Source: CAZYVD01 sp964651045
GTDB lineage: Bacteria > Zhuqueibacterota > QNDG01 > DSAB01
DNA length: 64,000 bases
Assembly (NCBI GenBank): GCA_964651045.1
Contig: CAZYVD010000009.1
Location: forward strand, 4,332-68,331
Reading direction: 5' to 3'
Part shown: positions 9,731 through 18,737 of the stretch, piece by piece
Position numbering within the stretch: position 1 is the first letter of the stretch
How the letters are laid out: each line of letters opens with the position of its first letter
Position numbers and translations under genes: made by a program
Notes under the pieces: model-generated
Databases searched by the model: none
Told to the model about the DNA's origin: nothing
The model's input: the letters and a program-made list of their open reading frames with translations, nothing else

Positions 9731-10453
9731 ATGATAAAGATAAGAAATTTAAAAAAGAGTTTTGATTCGAGTCAGGTCTTAAGGGGAGTAAATCTGGATA
9801 TAAATGATGGTGAAACGATCGTGATTGCAGGCAGAAGCGGCTGCGGCAAGACCGTTCTGCTTAAATCTATAATAGGATTGATAAAAGCCGATGAAGGTGA
9901 AATTAGTGTGGATGGTATCGATGTTAGCGAGTTAGACAGGAAAGGCATATTTGAACTTCGAAAGAGATTCGGTATGCTGTTTCAGGGGGCTGCACTTTTC
10001 GATTCTCTTACGGTCGAGGAGAATGTTGGTCTTGCACTAATGGAGCATACAGAATATTCCGAAGATGAAATTAGAACTAGAGTTAGAGAGAAGCTGAGGA
10101 TGGTCGGGCTGGAGGGGATCGAGAAAAAGAAGCCTGCAGAGTTATCCGGCGGCATGAAAAAGCGAGTCGGACTCGCAAGAGCACTCATAATGAATCCCAA
10201 GTATCTCCTATTCGATGAGCCCACAACGGGTCTGGATCCTGTAATGGCAGATACAATCAATAATTTAATTATAGAGACAAACAGGAGCCTAAGTATTACC
10301 TCGATCGTTGTAACTCATGATATGGTTAGTGCATTTAGGGTTGGGGATCGTATTGCAATGCTGAGCAATGGCATAATCGTGTTTGAAGGCACCCCTCAAG
10401 AATTTCAAAAAAGCAAAAATGCGGCAGTAACAGAATTCTTGATAGAGTACTAA
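9731..10453 (+). CDS. mlaF: MlaF-type ABC transporter ATPase
   Basis: ATP-hydrolysing subunit paired with the MlaE permease just upstream. 240 aa. Walker A is GRSGCGKTVLLK (about residues 34-45), the Q-loop FQGAALFDSLTVEENV, the signature LSGGMKKRVGLARAL, Walker B YLLFDEPTTGLDP, and the H-loop VVTHDM. The FDSLTV and GGMKKR spellings are typical of MlaF/TtgA-like ATPases. The stop abuts the radA ATG. Confidence 0.93.
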   Translation: MIKIRNLKKSFDSSQVLRGVNLDINDGETIVIAGRSGCGKTVLLKSIIGLIKADEGEISVDGIDVSELDRKGIFELRKRFGMLFQGAALFDSLTVEENVGLALMEHTEYSEDEIRTRVREKLRMVGLEGIEKKKPAELSGGMKKRVGLARALIMNPKYLLFDEPTTGLDPVMADTINNLIIETNRSLSITSIVVTHDMVSAFRVGDRIAMLSNGIIVFEGTPQEFQKSKNAAVTEFLIEY

Positions 10454-11821
10454 ATGAAAAAGATTCATACAAAATATGTATGTCAGTCGTGCGGGTATGA
10501 GTCTCTGCGGTGGCTTGGTAAGTGCCCTGAATGCCAGAACTGGAATTGTTTTGTTGAAGAGGTCGTGGACTCAAAGAGAGGCAGAACACAACAAGGAGCC
10601 GAGTCCAAGAAGACACCAGTACCCCTTAAAGATGTTTCTGAGACGGATGAGGAAAGGATGAAAACAGGCATGGTCGAGCTTGATAGAGTGTTTGGTGGTG
10701 GAGTTGTGGCTGGTTCCATAGTTCTGGTTGGCGGTGCACCGGGTATGGGAAAATCGACCCTTCTTCTTCAGGCAGGAGATCGTCTGGCATCTCAGGGAAA
10801 GAGAGTGCTCTACATCTCTGGTGAGGAGTCACTTCAGCAGATAAAGATGCGTGCCCAGAGACTCGGAATAGATTCTGAGAGAATATATCTTCTTTCTGAA
10901 ACAAACCTGGAATCGATTATCGATGTTATTAGAAAAACAACTCCAGATCTTGCAATAATCGATTCGATTCAGACTGTCTATTCGAATGAGCTGGAGAGCC
11001 TCGCAGGAAATGTCAGTCAGGTAAGATACTGTAGCGGTACTCTGACATCACTGGCTAAGGAGCTGAACATACCGATAATCGTTGTAGGCCATGTAACAAA
11101 AGAGGGAACGATTGCAGGGCCGAGGGTAGTTGAGCATCTTGTAGATGGATTGTTCTTGATAGAGGGCGATCACCAGCACATATATAGATTGGTCCGAAGC
11201 GTTAAAAATAGGTTTGGTTCTACAAATGAGGTTGGAATTTTTGAAATGACAGAGCTAGGTATGATAGAGGTTTCCAATCCATCAGAGATTTTAATTTCTC
11301 AAAAGAGAGAAAATGCTTCTGGATCTGTTATTATGGTAAGCATGGAAGGCACCAGACCCCTTCTTGTTGAGATTCAGGCACTCGTTACACCGACAAACTT
11401 TGGTGTTCCACAGAGAGTGGCAAAAGGTATAGATCTATACAGACTGTCCATTTTGCTGGCTGTGCTTGAAAAAAGAGTGGGATATAAATTCGGAAAATTT
11501 GATGTTTTCGTAAATGTAGCCGGAGGGTTGAGAATAGTAGAACCGGGTATAGACCTTGCCCTGTCAGTAGCACTGATTTCCTGTCAGAGGGATCTTCCTG
11601 TAGAGGATGGTATGTGTGTTGTTGGAGAGATAGGACTTGCTGGAGAGGTGAGAGGCGTATCGCATATAAACGCGAGAATCTCTGAAGCAGAAAGACTCGG
11701 AATGGGCAGGATTGTTTTACCAGATATAAACATAAAGAGACCAATAAGATCAAAAGATATAGAGATCAAATGTGTCAGAACTATAAGAGAGGCGGTTGAT
11801 TTAATTTTTGGTAGAAAATGA
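10454..11821 (+). CDS. radA: DNA repair protein RadA
   Basis: RecA-like helicase that promotes branch migration in recombinational repair. 455 aa. The N-terminal zinc finger has CQSCGYES and CPECQNWNC (about residues 10-33). The ATPase core has Walker A GGAPGMGKST (about 96-105), and the family-specific KNRFGS motif follows. A Lon-protease-like C-terminal domain begins near residue 290 and lacks proteolytic function in this family. It starts directly after the mlaF stop and overlaps tgt by 4 nt. Confidence 0.96.
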   Translation: MKKIHTKYVCQSCGYESLRWLGKCPECQNWNCFVEEVVDSKRGRTQQGAESKKTPVPLKDVSETDEERMKTGMVELDRVFGGGVVAGSIVLVGGAPGMGKSTLLLQAGDRLASQGKRVLYISGEESLQQIKMRAQRLGIDSERIYLLSETNLESIIDVIRKTTPDLAIIDSIQTVYSNELESLAGNVSQVRYCSGTLTSLAKELNIPIIVVGHVTKEGTIAGPRVVEHLVDGLFLIEGDHQHIYRLVRSVKNRFGSTNEVGIFEMTELGMIEVSNPSEILISQKRENASGSVIMVSMEGTRPLLVEIQALVTPTNFGVPQRVAKGIDLYRLSILLAVLEKRVGYKFGKFDVFVNVAGGLRIVEPGIDLALSVALISCQRDLPVEDGMCVVGEIGLAGEVRGVSHINARISEAERLGMGRIVLPDINIKRPIRSKDIEIKCVRTIREAVDLIFGRK

Positions 11822-12948
11822 ATTTTTCGGTTGTTAGACAGGATGACAGAACAAAGGCCAGGGCAGGAGTATTAAAAACTTCACACGGCCGGATAAAGAC
11901 TCCGATCTTCATGCCAGTTGGAACTCAGGGAAGCGTGAAGGCTGTTTCTCCTCATGAACTTGATAGTATGGGAGTAGAGATGATTCTGGGAAACAGCTAT
12001 CACCTATATCTTCGTCCCGGAACCGATCTGATCGAAAGGGCTGGGGGGCTTCATGAGTTTTCGAGTTGGAAAAATTCGATACTGACCGATAGCGGAGGGT
12101 ATCAGATATTCAGTCTTGCGGAGCTTCGTTCGGTTTCAAACGATGGTGTAAGGTTTCAGTCGCACATAGATGGTTCGTATCATGCATTTACACCTGAGTC
12201 GGTAATCGATATTCAGAGGAGTCTCGGTTCGGATATCATGATGGTACTGGATGAGTGTATTAAATATCCATCTTCGTATGAAGAGGCCGTGAAGGCAAAC
12301 GAAAGGACAATTTCATGGGCAGAAAGATGCAGGAAGAGGTTTAATGAGACCTCATCGCCATTTGGATTCGATCAGTCACTTTTTGGAATAGTACAGGGTG
12401 GTACATTTGAGGCCCTGAGAAAGAGGAGTATGGAATCACTCGTTGATATTGAATTCGATGGATATGGAATCGGAGGGCTTGCTGTTGGAGAACCACAGAG
12501 TCTGATGCTTGAGATTGTCGATCTTTGTACAGATTTTTTACCAGAGGATCATCCCAGATATCTCATGGGTGTTGGAAAACCGGAAGATATAATAGAGGCT
12601 GTTTCGCTCGGCATAGACATGTTCGACTGTGTAATCCCAACCCGTAATGGAAGGAATGGGACAGTCTATACCAAGATGGGGAAACTTGTTCTGAAGGGTT
12701 CTTCTTTCAAGGATGATTTTTCTCCAATCGATGATAAGTGTGGATGTTATACATGCAGAAATTTCTCAAGAGCCTATATACGCCACCTTTTTCAGGCTGA
12801 GGAGATCCTTGCCCTCAGACTCGCTTCTATTCACAACATCTATTTTTATACCGAACTTGTGAGTATGGCAAGAAAGGCCATCATGGATGGCAATTTTTTA
12901 AAATGGAAGAGTGATTTTTTAAACAATTATCTATCAATCTTAAATTAG
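11818..12948 (+). CDS. tgt: tRNA-guanine transglycosylase
   Basis: Exchanges guanine-34 for preQ1 in GUN-anticodon tRNAs during queuosine synthesis. 376 aa, usual length. Active-site regions are LTDSGGYQIFSL (base-substrate Asp) and FDCVIPTRNGRNG (nucleophile Asp). The zinc site is CGCYTCRNF followed by the His in LASIHN. ATG 11818 overlaps radA. A QueG-like reductase gene lies 4.5 kb downstream on the same strand, though that protein is short for a true QueG. Confidence 0.97.
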   Translation: MNFSVVRQDDRTKARAGVLKTSHGRIKTPIFMPVGTQGSVKAVSPHELDSMGVEMILGNSYHLYLRPGTDLIERAGGLHEFSSWKNSILTDSGGYQIFSLAELRSVSNDGVRFQSHIDGSYHAFTPESVIDIQRSLGSDIMMVLDECIKYPSSYEEAVKANERTISWAERCRKRFNETSSPFGFDQSLFGIVQGGTFEALRKRSMESLVDIEFDGYGIGGLAVGEPQSLMLEIVDLCTDFLPEDHPRYLMGVGKPEDIIEAVSLGIDMFDCVIPTRNGRNGTVYTKMGKLVLKGSSFKDDFSPIDDKCGCYTCRNFSRAYIRHLFQAEEILALRLASIHNIYFYTELVSMARKAIMDGNFLKWKSDFLNNYLSILN

Positions 12949-12960
12949 AAGGAGGAAGAT

Positions 12961-13293
12961 GTGTACAATCTTTTATTATTAATGGGTGCTTCTGGAAGCG
13001 GAAGTGGTCAGGCAGCAAATCCGTTTATCGGGTTTCTACCACTTATTGCAATCATTCTTGTAATCTATTTTTTCATGCTGCGTCCTCAGGCAAAAAAACA
13101 GAAAGAACATCGAGAGATGTTGGCAAGGCTTGAGAAGGGGGACAAGGTACTGACAGCAGGAGGAATAGTCGGTACAGTTGCAGGAATAAAGGAGAAGGAG
13201 GGGCTGGTCGTACTGAAGATTGCAGACAATGTAAAAATCGAACTTTCAAGAAATTCGATTGGTCAGGTATTAAAGAAGAGATCTGAGCAGTAG
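12961..13293 (+). CDS. yajC: Preprotein translocase accessory subunit YajC
   Basis: Small membrane partner of SecDF in the Sec translocon. 110 aa with one hydrophobic segment (about residues 22-42, FIGFLPLIAIILVIYFFML) followed by RPQAKKQKEHREML, the family hallmark, and a small cytoplasmic domain with GDKVLTAGGIVGTV. The start is GTG 12961, placed 5-6 nt after AAGGAGG; an overlapping ATG at 12959 is out of frame. It sits between tgt and fmt; the tgt-yajC order is common in bacteria. Confidence 0.93.
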   Translation: MYNLLLLMGASGSGSGQAANPFIGFLPLIAIILVIYFFMLRPQAKKQKEHREMLARLEKGDKVLTAGGIVGTVAGIKEKEGLVVLKIADNVKIELSRNSIGQVLKKRSEQ

Positions 13294-13295
13294 TC

Positions 13296-14225
13296 ATGCG
13301 GCTCATTTTTATGGGGACTCCACAATTTGCAGTCCCCACATTGAGGTTGTTATTAAAAAGCGGTCATGAAGTTGTCGGTGTTGTTACAAAACCCGACAGG
13401 CCTAAGGGAAGGGGGAGGCATGTGTCTCCCCCCCCTGTTAAGATCGAAGCGGTAAAACACGGTCTTCCAGTTCTACAGCCGGCAGATTTAAAGGATTCGA
13501 AATTTTTAACAGATCTTAAGAATTTCAGGGCCGAGTGTTTTGTTGTGGTAGCTTTTGTAATACTACCTCCAGAAGTATTTAAGATGCCGCCCAGGGGAAC
13601 TGTAAATCTGCATGCCTCTCTTCTACCGAAATACAGGGGAGCTGCGCCGATACAGTGGGCAATAATAAATGGTGAGAAGGAGACAGGCCTTACAACCTTT
13701 TATATAGAGGAGAAAGTAGATACTGGAAAGATTCTGTTTCAGGAAAGGGTCAAGATTGGGAAAGAGGAGACCGCAGGACAGCTTCATGACAGGTTAGCCG
13801 AGATTGGTGCAGGGCTTCTATTAAAGACATTGGATGCGATCGAGGAGGGCAGGGCAAGGCCTATTCAGCAGAGAGGCATACCAACCAGAGCACCAAAAAT
13901 AGAGAAAGATGACTGTAGAATCGATTGGAACATGTCCTGTGAAAAAGTAGTAAATCTCATCAGGGGTCTTTCTCCAACTCCTGGTGCATTTACAGATTGG
14001 GAGGGTAAAAGATTAAAGATAATCAGAGCAAGGGCAGTCGATGTCAGAGAAAGATTATCTGAAGTACCTGGGAGTGTAGTTGAGATATCGGATGAAGGGA
14101 TAGCAGTAGCGGCAGGGAAAGGAGTCGTGTTGATAACAGAGCTTCAGCTTCAGGGAAGAAAAAGGCTCGGAGTAAGGGAGTTTTTGCTTGGACAGAAAAT
14201 CGATCCTGGTACGAGGTTTGATTGA
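13296..14225 (+). CDS. fmt: Methionyl-tRNA formyltransferase
   Basis: Formylates initiator Met-tRNA using 10-formyl-tetrahydrofolate. 309 aa. The N-terminal domain shows FMGTPQFAVPTLRLLL, the KPDRPKGRG loop, and the NLHASLLPKYRGAAPIQWAI motif with catalytic Asn and His. The C-terminal tRNA-binding domain starts near residue 205 (IRGLSPTPGAFT). The gene begins 2 nt after yajC and is followed by rsmB, a frequent partner of fmt. A long C tract in the codons for SPPPVK is in frame. Confidence 0.96.
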   Translation: MRLIFMGTPQFAVPTLRLLLKSGHEVVGVVTKPDRPKGRGRHVSPPPVKIEAVKHGLPVLQPADLKDSKFLTDLKNFRAECFVVVAFVILPPEVFKMPPRGTVNLHASLLPKYRGAAPIQWAIINGEKETGLTTFYIEEKVDTGKILFQERVKIGKEETAGQLHDRLAEIGAGLLLKTLDAIEEGRARPIQQRGIPTRAPKIEKDDCRIDWNMSCEKVVNLIRGLSPTPGAFTDWEGKRLKIIRARAVDVRERLSEVPGSVVEISDEGIAVAAGKGVVLITELQLQGRKRLGVREFLLGQKIDPGTRFD

Positions 14226-14252
14226 AATGGTCGTTATTGAGACTGCTGAGTC

Positions 14253-15590
14253 ATGAGAAGTAGTAAATCACCAAGGATGGTTGCAGTGGAGGTACTATCC
14301 AGGGTTTTCAAGACCAGGGCATATGCAGAGATTTTACTTGATAATGAATTTCGAAGGGTCTCTCTTTCTGGAAAAGACAGGAGTCTTGCAACAGAGATTG
14401 TTTATGGTACTCTTAGATGGCACAGATGGTTGGAGTGGATATTGAAAGATAAATATTCTGGAGAGTGGTCTGATTGTCCATCTGCTGTCCGACAGGCTCT
14501 TGAAACTGGATTATATCAGATACTTTTTCTTGACAGAATTCCCGACTATGCATCGGTAGACGAGGCTGTAAAGATCACACTATATAAAAAGGGCAGAAAG
14601 TGGGCAAATAGAGTGAATGGAATTCTAAGAGAGATTATAAGACATCGCGATTCAATTCCTCCTATCTTACTGGATGAAGATCCTGTAGCAGGTATCTCGA
14701 TTCGATATTCTCATCCAGAGTGGATTGTAGAGAGGTGGATAAGAAGATTTGGAGTCGATAGGACAATCGCTATATGCAGGGCAAACAACCAGACACCCGG
14801 CCTTACTGTAAGGATTAATAGATTGCGTCTCAAACCTGAAGAGGGGATAGAAAGACTCAAGAGTATTGGACTTTCACCAAGAACCTCAGAGATCCTTAAT
14901 GAGTTTGTAACTATTGAAAATGGTCAGGTTTTATTAAATTCTGACTACTTCAAGAAGGGGCTTTTTTCAATTCAAGATGTTAGTGCAGGTTTGGTGTCGC
15001 ATCTATTGAATCCAAGACCGGGAGAGAAGATATTAGATCTTGCTGCAGCACCTGGAGGAAAATCGACCCACATTGCAGAGTTGTGCGGTGATGGATCATT
15101 TATAGTTGCAGTGGACAGTAGTTTTACTAGAATAAAGAGACTCGAACAGAACAGGATTCGTCTATGTATGGGATCTATATATCCTCTGTGTGGTAACATA
15201 AGAGAGTTGAGTCTTCCGACTTTTGATAAGGTTCTTCTCGATGTTCCCTGTTCAGGAATAGGAGTCATAAGAAAGAGGCCAGAGGTTAGATACCACAGAA
15301 AACCGGAAGATGTACAGATACTGGCCTCTACACAGAGAAAGATGATTGAATCTGCAGCAAGGTTTGTCAAGGATGGTGGTATAATGGTCTACAGTACCTG
15401 TACAGTTCTTTTAGAGGAGAATCATGAAATCATCGATAGTTTCTTAAAAAGTAATCCTAATTTTGTTGTTGAGGATGGAAGGGAGTTTGTGGATCCCGGA
15501 GTTGTTTCTGAGAGGGGATTTGTGGAGACATGGCCCGATATCCATGGAATCGATGGATCGTTTGCTGTGCGTTTAAAAAAGAGGGAGTAG
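14253..15590 (+). CDS. rsmB: 16S rRNA (cytosine-967 C5)-methyltransferase RsmB
   Basis: 445 aa. An N-terminal NusB-like RNA-binding domain (about 1-140) precedes a class I methyltransferase domain with the SAM motif LDLAAAPGGKSTHIA. The two cysteines of the RNA m5C mechanism are in LLDVPCSGIGVIRKRPE and VYSTCTVLLEEN; the second is the usual nucleophile. The start ATG at 14253 is 27 nt after fmt. The PASTA gene follows after 7 nt. Confidence 0.94.
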   Translation: MRSSKSPRMVAVEVLSRVFKTRAYAEILLDNEFRRVSLSGKDRSLATEIVYGTLRWHRWLEWILKDKYSGEWSDCPSAVRQALETGLYQILFLDRIPDYASVDEAVKITLYKKGRKWANRVNGILREIIRHRDSIPPILLDEDPVAGISIRYSHPEWIVERWIRRFGVDRTIAICRANNQTPGLTVRINRLRLKPEEGIERLKSIGLSPRTSEILNEFVTIENGQVLLNSDYFKKGLFSIQDVSAGLVSHLLNPRPGEKILDLAAAPGGKSTHIAELCGDGSFIVAVDSSFTRIKRLEQNRIRLCMGSIYPLCGNIRELSLPTFDKVLLDVPCSGIGVIRKRPEVRYHRKPEDVQILASTQRKMIESAARFVKDGGIMVYSTCTVLLEENHEIIDSFLKSNPNFVVEDGREFVDPGVVSERGFVETWPDIHGIDGSFAVRLKKRE

Positions 15591-15597
15591 GCGATAT

Positions 15598-16359
15598 ATG
15601 AAGAGAATCAATATTTGGCTCAAAAAAAGAAGCAGATTACTGCTGGGCTTGAGTTCGACTGTTGTGATGATAATAATTCTGTTTTTCCTGATGGATATTG
15701 TTGTAATGCCTCTCTATACACGAAGAGGGCGTGAGGTAGAGTTGCCAGATATTACTATGCGTCCATTCTCAGAGGCCAAGGAAATTCTTAATTCACATGG
15801 ATTTAAGATAGTAAAAAAACGCGAGATATACGATGCTATTTATCCTGAGAGTACGGTAATAAACCAGAATCCTCTACCGTATATAAGGGTAAAGCGTGGA
15901 AGAAAGGTGTATGTTACAATAAGTGCTGGCGAACAGCGTGTCAGGGTCCCGAGGGTAATAAGCAAATCTGAGAGGGAGGCAGAGTTTATTTTAAATCAGG
16001 CAGGCCTTCAGCTTGGCAAGGTCGATTATCAACATGACAGCTATTACTTAAAAGATGTGGTTTGCGGTCAATCGATCCTGCCGGATGAGGAGGTTACAAA
16101 GGGCACATCTGTCGATATAGTTGTAAGCCTCGGACCAAAACCGGATTATTATGTTGTACCGGATCTTATTGGTAAAAGTTTAACTTCGGCAAAAATGATC
16201 ATCCAGCAGGCTGGATTTAAAGTTGGAAAGGTCTCTTATATCAGAGAGAAGAGGCTCGTTCCAGATACAGTAATAAGACAGTCCCTGAGTCCGGGTGAAA
16301 GAGTTGATCAAAGTCAAGAGATCGACTTGGTTGTCAGTAGAATAGGAGATGTTCCCTGA
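15598..16359 (+). CDS. Membrane-anchored PASTA-domain protein without kinase
   Basis: 253 aa. Positive N-terminus, one membrane segment (about residues 13-36, LLLGLSSTVVMIIILFFLMDIVVM), then three PASTA repeats of about 66 residues each (starting VELPDITMRP, VRVPRVISKS and YVVPDLIGKS). PASTA domains bind muropeptides or stabilise cell-wall enzymes and are usually attached to Ser/Thr kinases or penicillin-binding proteins. Neither is present here, so this is a stand-alone extracytoplasmic PASTA protein. It is packed between rsmB and a membrane-lipid-type gene; a wall or division role is only an inference. Confidence 0.85.
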   Translation: MKRINIWLKKRSRLLLGLSSTVVMIIILFFLMDIVVMPLYTRRGREVELPDITMRPFSEAKEILNSHGFKIVKKREIYDAIYPESTVINQNPLPYIRVKRGRKVYVTISAGEQRVRVPRVISKSEREAEFILNQAGLQLGKVDYQHDSYYLKDVVCGQSILPDEEVTKGTSVDIVVSLGPKPDYYVVPDLIGKSLTSAKMIIQQAGFKVGKVSYIREKRLVPDTVIRQSLSPGERVDQSQEIDLVVSRIGDVP

Positions 16360-16361
16360 AA

Positions 16362-16955
16362 TTGAAAGAAGATATAAGAGCCGAAATTCTCAGGAAATTG
16401 ATACATTTATCTGTAGTCGTGGTTCCCTTAGGATATCTTTTTATAAATAAGGAATTGTTGTTGTTGATACTCTCATTACTGCTTGTTGTGGCAGTGTCGA
16501 TAGAGGCCGCAAGATCTGTTTCTGAGAAATTCTCAGATCTTTTTATAAAAATCGTTGGGAGAATGTTGAGAAAACATGAGAACAAAAGGCTTACTGGAGC
16601 CACCTATTTGATTTTTGGATCATTTTTAACTATATTAATCTTTAACAAGTGGATAGCAATAACCGCTCTTTTTTTTGTTATTATTTCTGATGCACTTGCT
16701 GCTGTTGTTGGAACAATGTTTGGAAGACACACTATTTATGGAAACAGGACTGTAGAGGGGAGTGCTGTTTTTGTAGCTGCTTCCCTAATAATCATTTTAA
16801 TGATCAACAAGGTTCCTTTTTTTGTTGGTTTATCTGGTATGGTGATTGCACTCGTCTTAGAGGTGTTTGTTAAGAGGGTGAATGATAATTTGATGATACC
16901 TCTGAGTTCGGGACTGGTAATGCAGTCTCTGATGATGATAACAAAACAGTTGTGA
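16362..16955 (+). CDS. CTP-dependent diacylglycerol/polyprenol-kinase-like membrane protein
   Basis: 197 aa, highly hydrophobic, about six membrane segments. The N-terminal EILRKLIHLSVVVVPLGYLF, the ISDALAAVVGTMFGRHTIYG segment and RTVEGSAVF match the dolichol kinase/phosphatidate cytidylyltransferase-like superfamily (SEC59/Dgk1 type), whose members phosphorylate lipid alcohols using CTP. The precise substrate is not readable. The start is TTG 16362, two bases after the PASTA stop; the end overlaps the next gene by 4 nt. Confidence 0.72.
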   Translation: MKEDIRAEILRKLIHLSVVVVPLGYLFINKELLLLILSLLLVVAVSIEAARSVSEKFSDLFIKIVGRMLRKHENKRLTGATYLIFGSFLTILIFNKWIAITALFFVIISDALAAVVGTMFGRHTIYGNRTVEGSAVFVAASLIIILMINKVPFFVGLSGMVIALVLEVFVKRVNDNLMIPLSSGLVMQSLMMITKQL

Positions 16956-17428
16956 AATTAATTACCAAAAATTTTAGAGGTAAGATGGAATTTAAATTTT
17001 CACAAAACGATATTAAAAAGATAGGTAAGATTCTTGAGGCAGATTTTAAAAAGGAAGACAATTGTTATCGAACAGTTTTGCTTAATGAGAAGGAAGGAAG
17101 AAAGCTGTCGCTGGAAATATATCCATCAATCCCAATCGGAACCAGGAAGGGGAACTTGATTTCAGTATATACAAAATCTACCCACATCCAGCTTCATTTT
17201 TGCTCGGGATATGTGGTGAGTGAGATGTTGGGTGAGGTGACCTTTATAAGTGAGAATGAGGGACGATTGTCAGGATTGATTATTGAGAAGGGAGCAGCAT
17301 GTTCGATATATGCAAATGTTGATTCGAGCCTTCTTTCTGGAGACTTTACCAAACTTGGTCCCGAAGTCATGCTCTCAGGAATTGCCCTGTCACTTGCCGA
17401 GGATTTAATATCAGAGGAAGATAATTAA
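16952..17428 (+). CDS. Conserved-looking hypothetical protein
   Basis: 158 aa; I do not recognise a family. GTG start at 16952 overlaps the previous stop by 4 nt, and the next gene starts 8 nt downstream, so it is a genuine member of this tightly packed operon. The protein is soluble, with no signal peptide or membrane segment. An N-terminal basic helix (KMEFKFSQNDIKKIGKILEADFKKE) is followed by beta-rich sequence containing IHLQFCSG-like and YANVDSSLLSGDF segments and an acidic C-terminus (EDLISEEDN). An internal ATG at 16985 would give a 147-residue protein and cannot be excluded. Confidence 0.6.
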   Translation: MKLITKNFRGKMEFKFSQNDIKKIGKILEADFKKEDNCYRTVLLNEKEGRKLSLEIYPSIPIGTRKGNLISVYTKSTHIQLHFCSGYVVSEMLGEVTFISENEGRLSGLIIEKGAACSIYANVDSSLLSGDFTKLGPEVMLSGIALSLAEDLISEEDN

Positions 17429-17436
17429 TTATTTTC

Positions 17437-18108
17437 ATGGAATCGGCCAATTACAGAAAAATCAAGGAGTTTTCGTTTTCTCTTGGTGCGTCTCTCTTTG
17501 GAGTCGCAAGACTCGATCGTGTAAAGGGAGAATTTTTGTTATCAAAGGATGAGCTTCAGGGCATGGAATTTGGCATATCTATAGGTGTTGTGCTCTCAAA
17601 ATCTGTGTTGATGGGTATTGTCGATGGTCCAACTCTGCTGTATAAATGGCATTATCGTCAGGCAAACAATCTGCTCGATAAAATCGCCTTTCTTGTGACA
17701 AAGTTTATCACAGATCTTGGACACAGAGCCCTTCCGATTCCTGCCTCACAAATAGTAGACTGGGATAAACAGAGGGGGCACATCTCTCATAGAACTGTTG
17801 CAGAAGCAGCAGGTATTGGCTGGCGGGGAAGAAACAATCTCATTGTCAATGAAAAGTATGGTTCGGCCATTCGACTGGTTTCTGTTCTAACAGATATCCC
17901 ATTGAGCGAAGATTCCCCGGTTCAAAACATGTGCGGATCCTGCAGGAGATGCATATCTGTCTGTCCTGCTGGTGCACTTGGTGAAACATGGAGAGAATAT
18001 GATCTTAATAAATGTTATTCAATGCTAACCGAATTTAGCAAGAGAAGAGGAATAGGTCAGCATATATGTGGAATATGCGTGAAAGAGTGCTATAAGAGGA
18101 GAGAATAA
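17437..18108 (+). CDS. QueG-like iron-sulphur protein (short)
   Basis: 223 aa. Central HRTVAEAAGIGWRGRNNLIVNEKYGSAIRLVSVLTDIPL resembles the corresponding region of epoxyqueuosine reductase QueG and its relatives. The C-terminal ferredoxin-like part has CGSCRRCISVCPAGAL plus a later Cys in LNKCYSM and CGICVKEC, enough for two 4Fe-4S clusters. It is much shorter than QueG (over 300 aa) and lacks the C-terminal HEAT-like region of some members, so the cobalamin-dependent reductase role is uncertain. tgt upstream makes a queuosine link possible. No truncation is evident; start and stop are tightly spaced with neighbours. Confidence 0.68.
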   Translation: MESANYRKIKEFSFSLGASLFGVARLDRVKGEFLLSKDELQGMEFGISIGVVLSKSVLMGIVDGPTLLYKWHYRQANNLLDKIAFLVTKFITDLGHRALPIPASQIVDWDKQRGHISHRTVAEAAGIGWRGRNNLIVNEKYGSAIRLVSVLTDIPLSEDSPVQNMCGSCRRCISVCPAGALGETWREYDLNKCYSMLTEFSKRRGIGQHICGICVKECYKRRE

Positions 18109-18113
18109 AACTC

Positions 18114-18737
18114 TTGGTGGAGATAGATACTTTAGAACTCGGCCCTCTTGGTACTAATTGTTATATTCTCTATGACAAAGAATCTGGGGAGGCTGTAGTG
18201 ATAGACCCTGCCGACGATGCAGAAAGGATTTGGCAGGGAATAGTCGGTAAAGGACTCGAACTAAAGAGGATACTTCTGACCCATGCACATTTTGACCATA
18301 TAGGTGGTGTAGCCGAACTAAAGGAGAAATCAGGAGCAGATATCTGTATACACAGCGATGATGCACAAATGCTGATTAATCCAGAAAGGAATTTTTCATT
18401 ATATACTGGAAGAATTGTAAGATGCCCAGAGGCAAATATATTCATCGATGATGGCGACTCATTTATGATAGGCGGATTTACGATTAAAATGGTTCACACT
18501 CCTGGTCATACTCCCGGGGGAATGAGTTTTTTAGGTGACGGTTTTGTGATTGTTGGTGATACCCTCTTCAGAGGAAGCATTGGTCGTACCGATCTTCCAG
18601 GATCGTCTTTCGAGCTGCTCATTGATTCCATAAAAAAGAAGCTGATGATTCTTGACGATGAGGTTCGAGTTCTTCCGGGACACGGGCCAGAAACAACTAT
18701 TGGTCAGGAAAGAGAAGAGAATCCATTCCTTGCATGA
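18114..18737 (+). CDS. MBL-fold metallo-hydrolase (glyoxalase II-like)
   Basis: 207 aa. The dinuclear metal site is intact: THAHFDHIGG (HxHxDH), His in HTPGHTPGGM, Asp in VGDTLFRGSIGRTD, and LPGHGPETTIGQE near the C-terminus. This is the short YcbL/GloB-like class of thioester hydrolases; the substrate is not predictable. The start is TTG 18114 or GTG 18117, behind AGAGGAGAG. The 3' end overlaps the likely start of the Xer gene by 8 nt. Confidence 0.88.
   Translation: MVEIDTLELGPLGTNCYILYDKESGEAVVIDPADDAERIWQGIVGKGLELKRILLTHAHFDHIGGVAELKEKSGADICIHSDDAQMLINPERNFSLYTGRIVRCPEANIFIDDGDSFMIGGFTIKMVHTPGHTPGGMSFLGDGFVIVGDTLFRGSIGRTDLPGSSFELLIDSIKKKLMILDDEVRVLPGHGPETTIGQEREENPFLA

Noticed and set aside
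18652..18729. Upstream extension of the Xer gene
   Set aside because: The extra residues overlap the MBL gene in another frame and do not match the Xer N-terminus.
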